Source: an uncultured Pseudomonadota bacterium
GTDB taxonomy: Bacteria; Myxococcota_A; UBA796; GCA-2862545
Direction of reading: 5' to 3'
DNA length: 64,000 nucleotides
NCBI GenBank assembly: GCA_913061235.1
Contig: CAJXTB010000005.1
Location: 274,326 to 338,325, forward strand
The notes under the pieces are model-generated. The model saw nothing but the letters and a program-made list of their open reading frames with translations, did no database searches and was not told the origin of the DNA. The position numbers and the translations under genes were made by a program. Shown piece after piece: positions 63,894 through 64,000 of this stretch; positions within the stretch are counted from its first letter, which is position 1; the number at the start of each line of letters is the position of its first letter.

Positions 63894-63950
63894 GGCGTCT
63901 CCGGGCGTCGACCATAGCCTACTGCAAGGGTTCCCTGCACTCGCCACAAA

Positions 63951-63998
63951 CAAGAAAACCCCCAGGGAGCCGGGATGGCTCAACCTGGGGGTTTCTTG
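63951..63998. terminator. Long bidirectional intrinsic terminator
   Basis: CCCCCAGG (63959-63966) and CCTGGGGG (63984-63991) pair, flanked by AAGAAAA and TTTCTTG. Inside is a second stem GAGCC/GGCTC (63967-63971 and 63977-63981). T-rich tails exist on both strands. It separates the vWA gene from whatever lies to the right. Confidence 0.88.
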
Positions 63999-64000
63999 AA

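Noticed and set aside
1..64000. Mobile elements, prophage or restriction/defence islands
   Set aside because: No transposase, integrase, terminal repeats, methylase or toxin-antitoxin pair was found. Gene content and organisation look uniformly chromosomal.

Overview
The window reads as chromosomal DNA of a Gram-negative, diderm bacterium, most likely a myxobacterium-like or deltaproteobacterium-like lineage (Myxococcota or a relative). The evidence is a LolA carrier, at least eight lipobox-bearing lipoproteins, several outer-membrane beta-barrel proteins, an AgmX/PglI-type TonB-like protein with TolQ/TolR-type motor subunits beside large TPR proteins, and an Asp/Thr-rich lipoprotein linker of a kind common in myxobacteria. 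I cannot name a species. I see no rRNA, CRISPR array, transposase, integrase or prophage. Gene density is high, and nearly every convergent gene pair meets within a few bases.

Layout. 1-11 kb: the start of an acyl-CoA carboxylase beta subunit, a beta-helix lipoprotein, a TPR lipoprotein with pgeF, a kelch lipoprotein, nadD, murI with a CtpA-type protease, a family 2 glycosyltransferase and rimO. 11-16 kb: lolA and a very long-linkered ftsK. 16-30.5 kb, the most distinctive part: about 14 kb on the minus strand that looks like a trans-envelope machine of the Glt/Nfs kind known from Myxococcus gliding and spore-coat export. It holds a 230-residue coiled-coil exported protein, two large TPR proteins, a TPR lipoprotein, a small exported protein, one ExbB/TolQ and two ExbD/TolR proteins, an FHA-like/TM/AgmX-domain protein, a small exported helical protein and an outer-membrane barrel. 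One ExbD paralogue has Asn where the other has the usual membrane Asp.

30.5-45 kb is largely housekeeping: dacB, an NtrC-class regulator, a tRNA-Phe, ferredoxin plus A-type Fe-S carrier, then one tightly coupled minus-strand run (glyA, nrdR, ribD, ribE, ribB with a dead GTP cyclohydrolase half, ribH, nusB, mazG, DUF2752). Next to it lies a fatty-acid/ribosome block (yceD, rpmF, plsX, acpP, fabF, rpiB). 45.7-46 kb is a short tRNA-Gln/tRNA-Glu transcription unit with a clear promoter and terminator.

46-64 kb: a Ski2-like RNA helicase behind a consensus promoter and a hairpin leader, phoB-phoR-phoU, a secreted metallopeptidase/beta-propeller/beta-barrel fusion followed by a TPR-lytic transglycosylase, an Asp-rich lipoprotein, sppA, a small cluster of membrane and zinc-ribbon proteins ending in a divergent MreB-like actin and rarA, and a von Willebrand A lipoprotein. 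Taken together, the region is dominated by cell-envelope construction, envelope-spanning machinery and surface lipoproteins.
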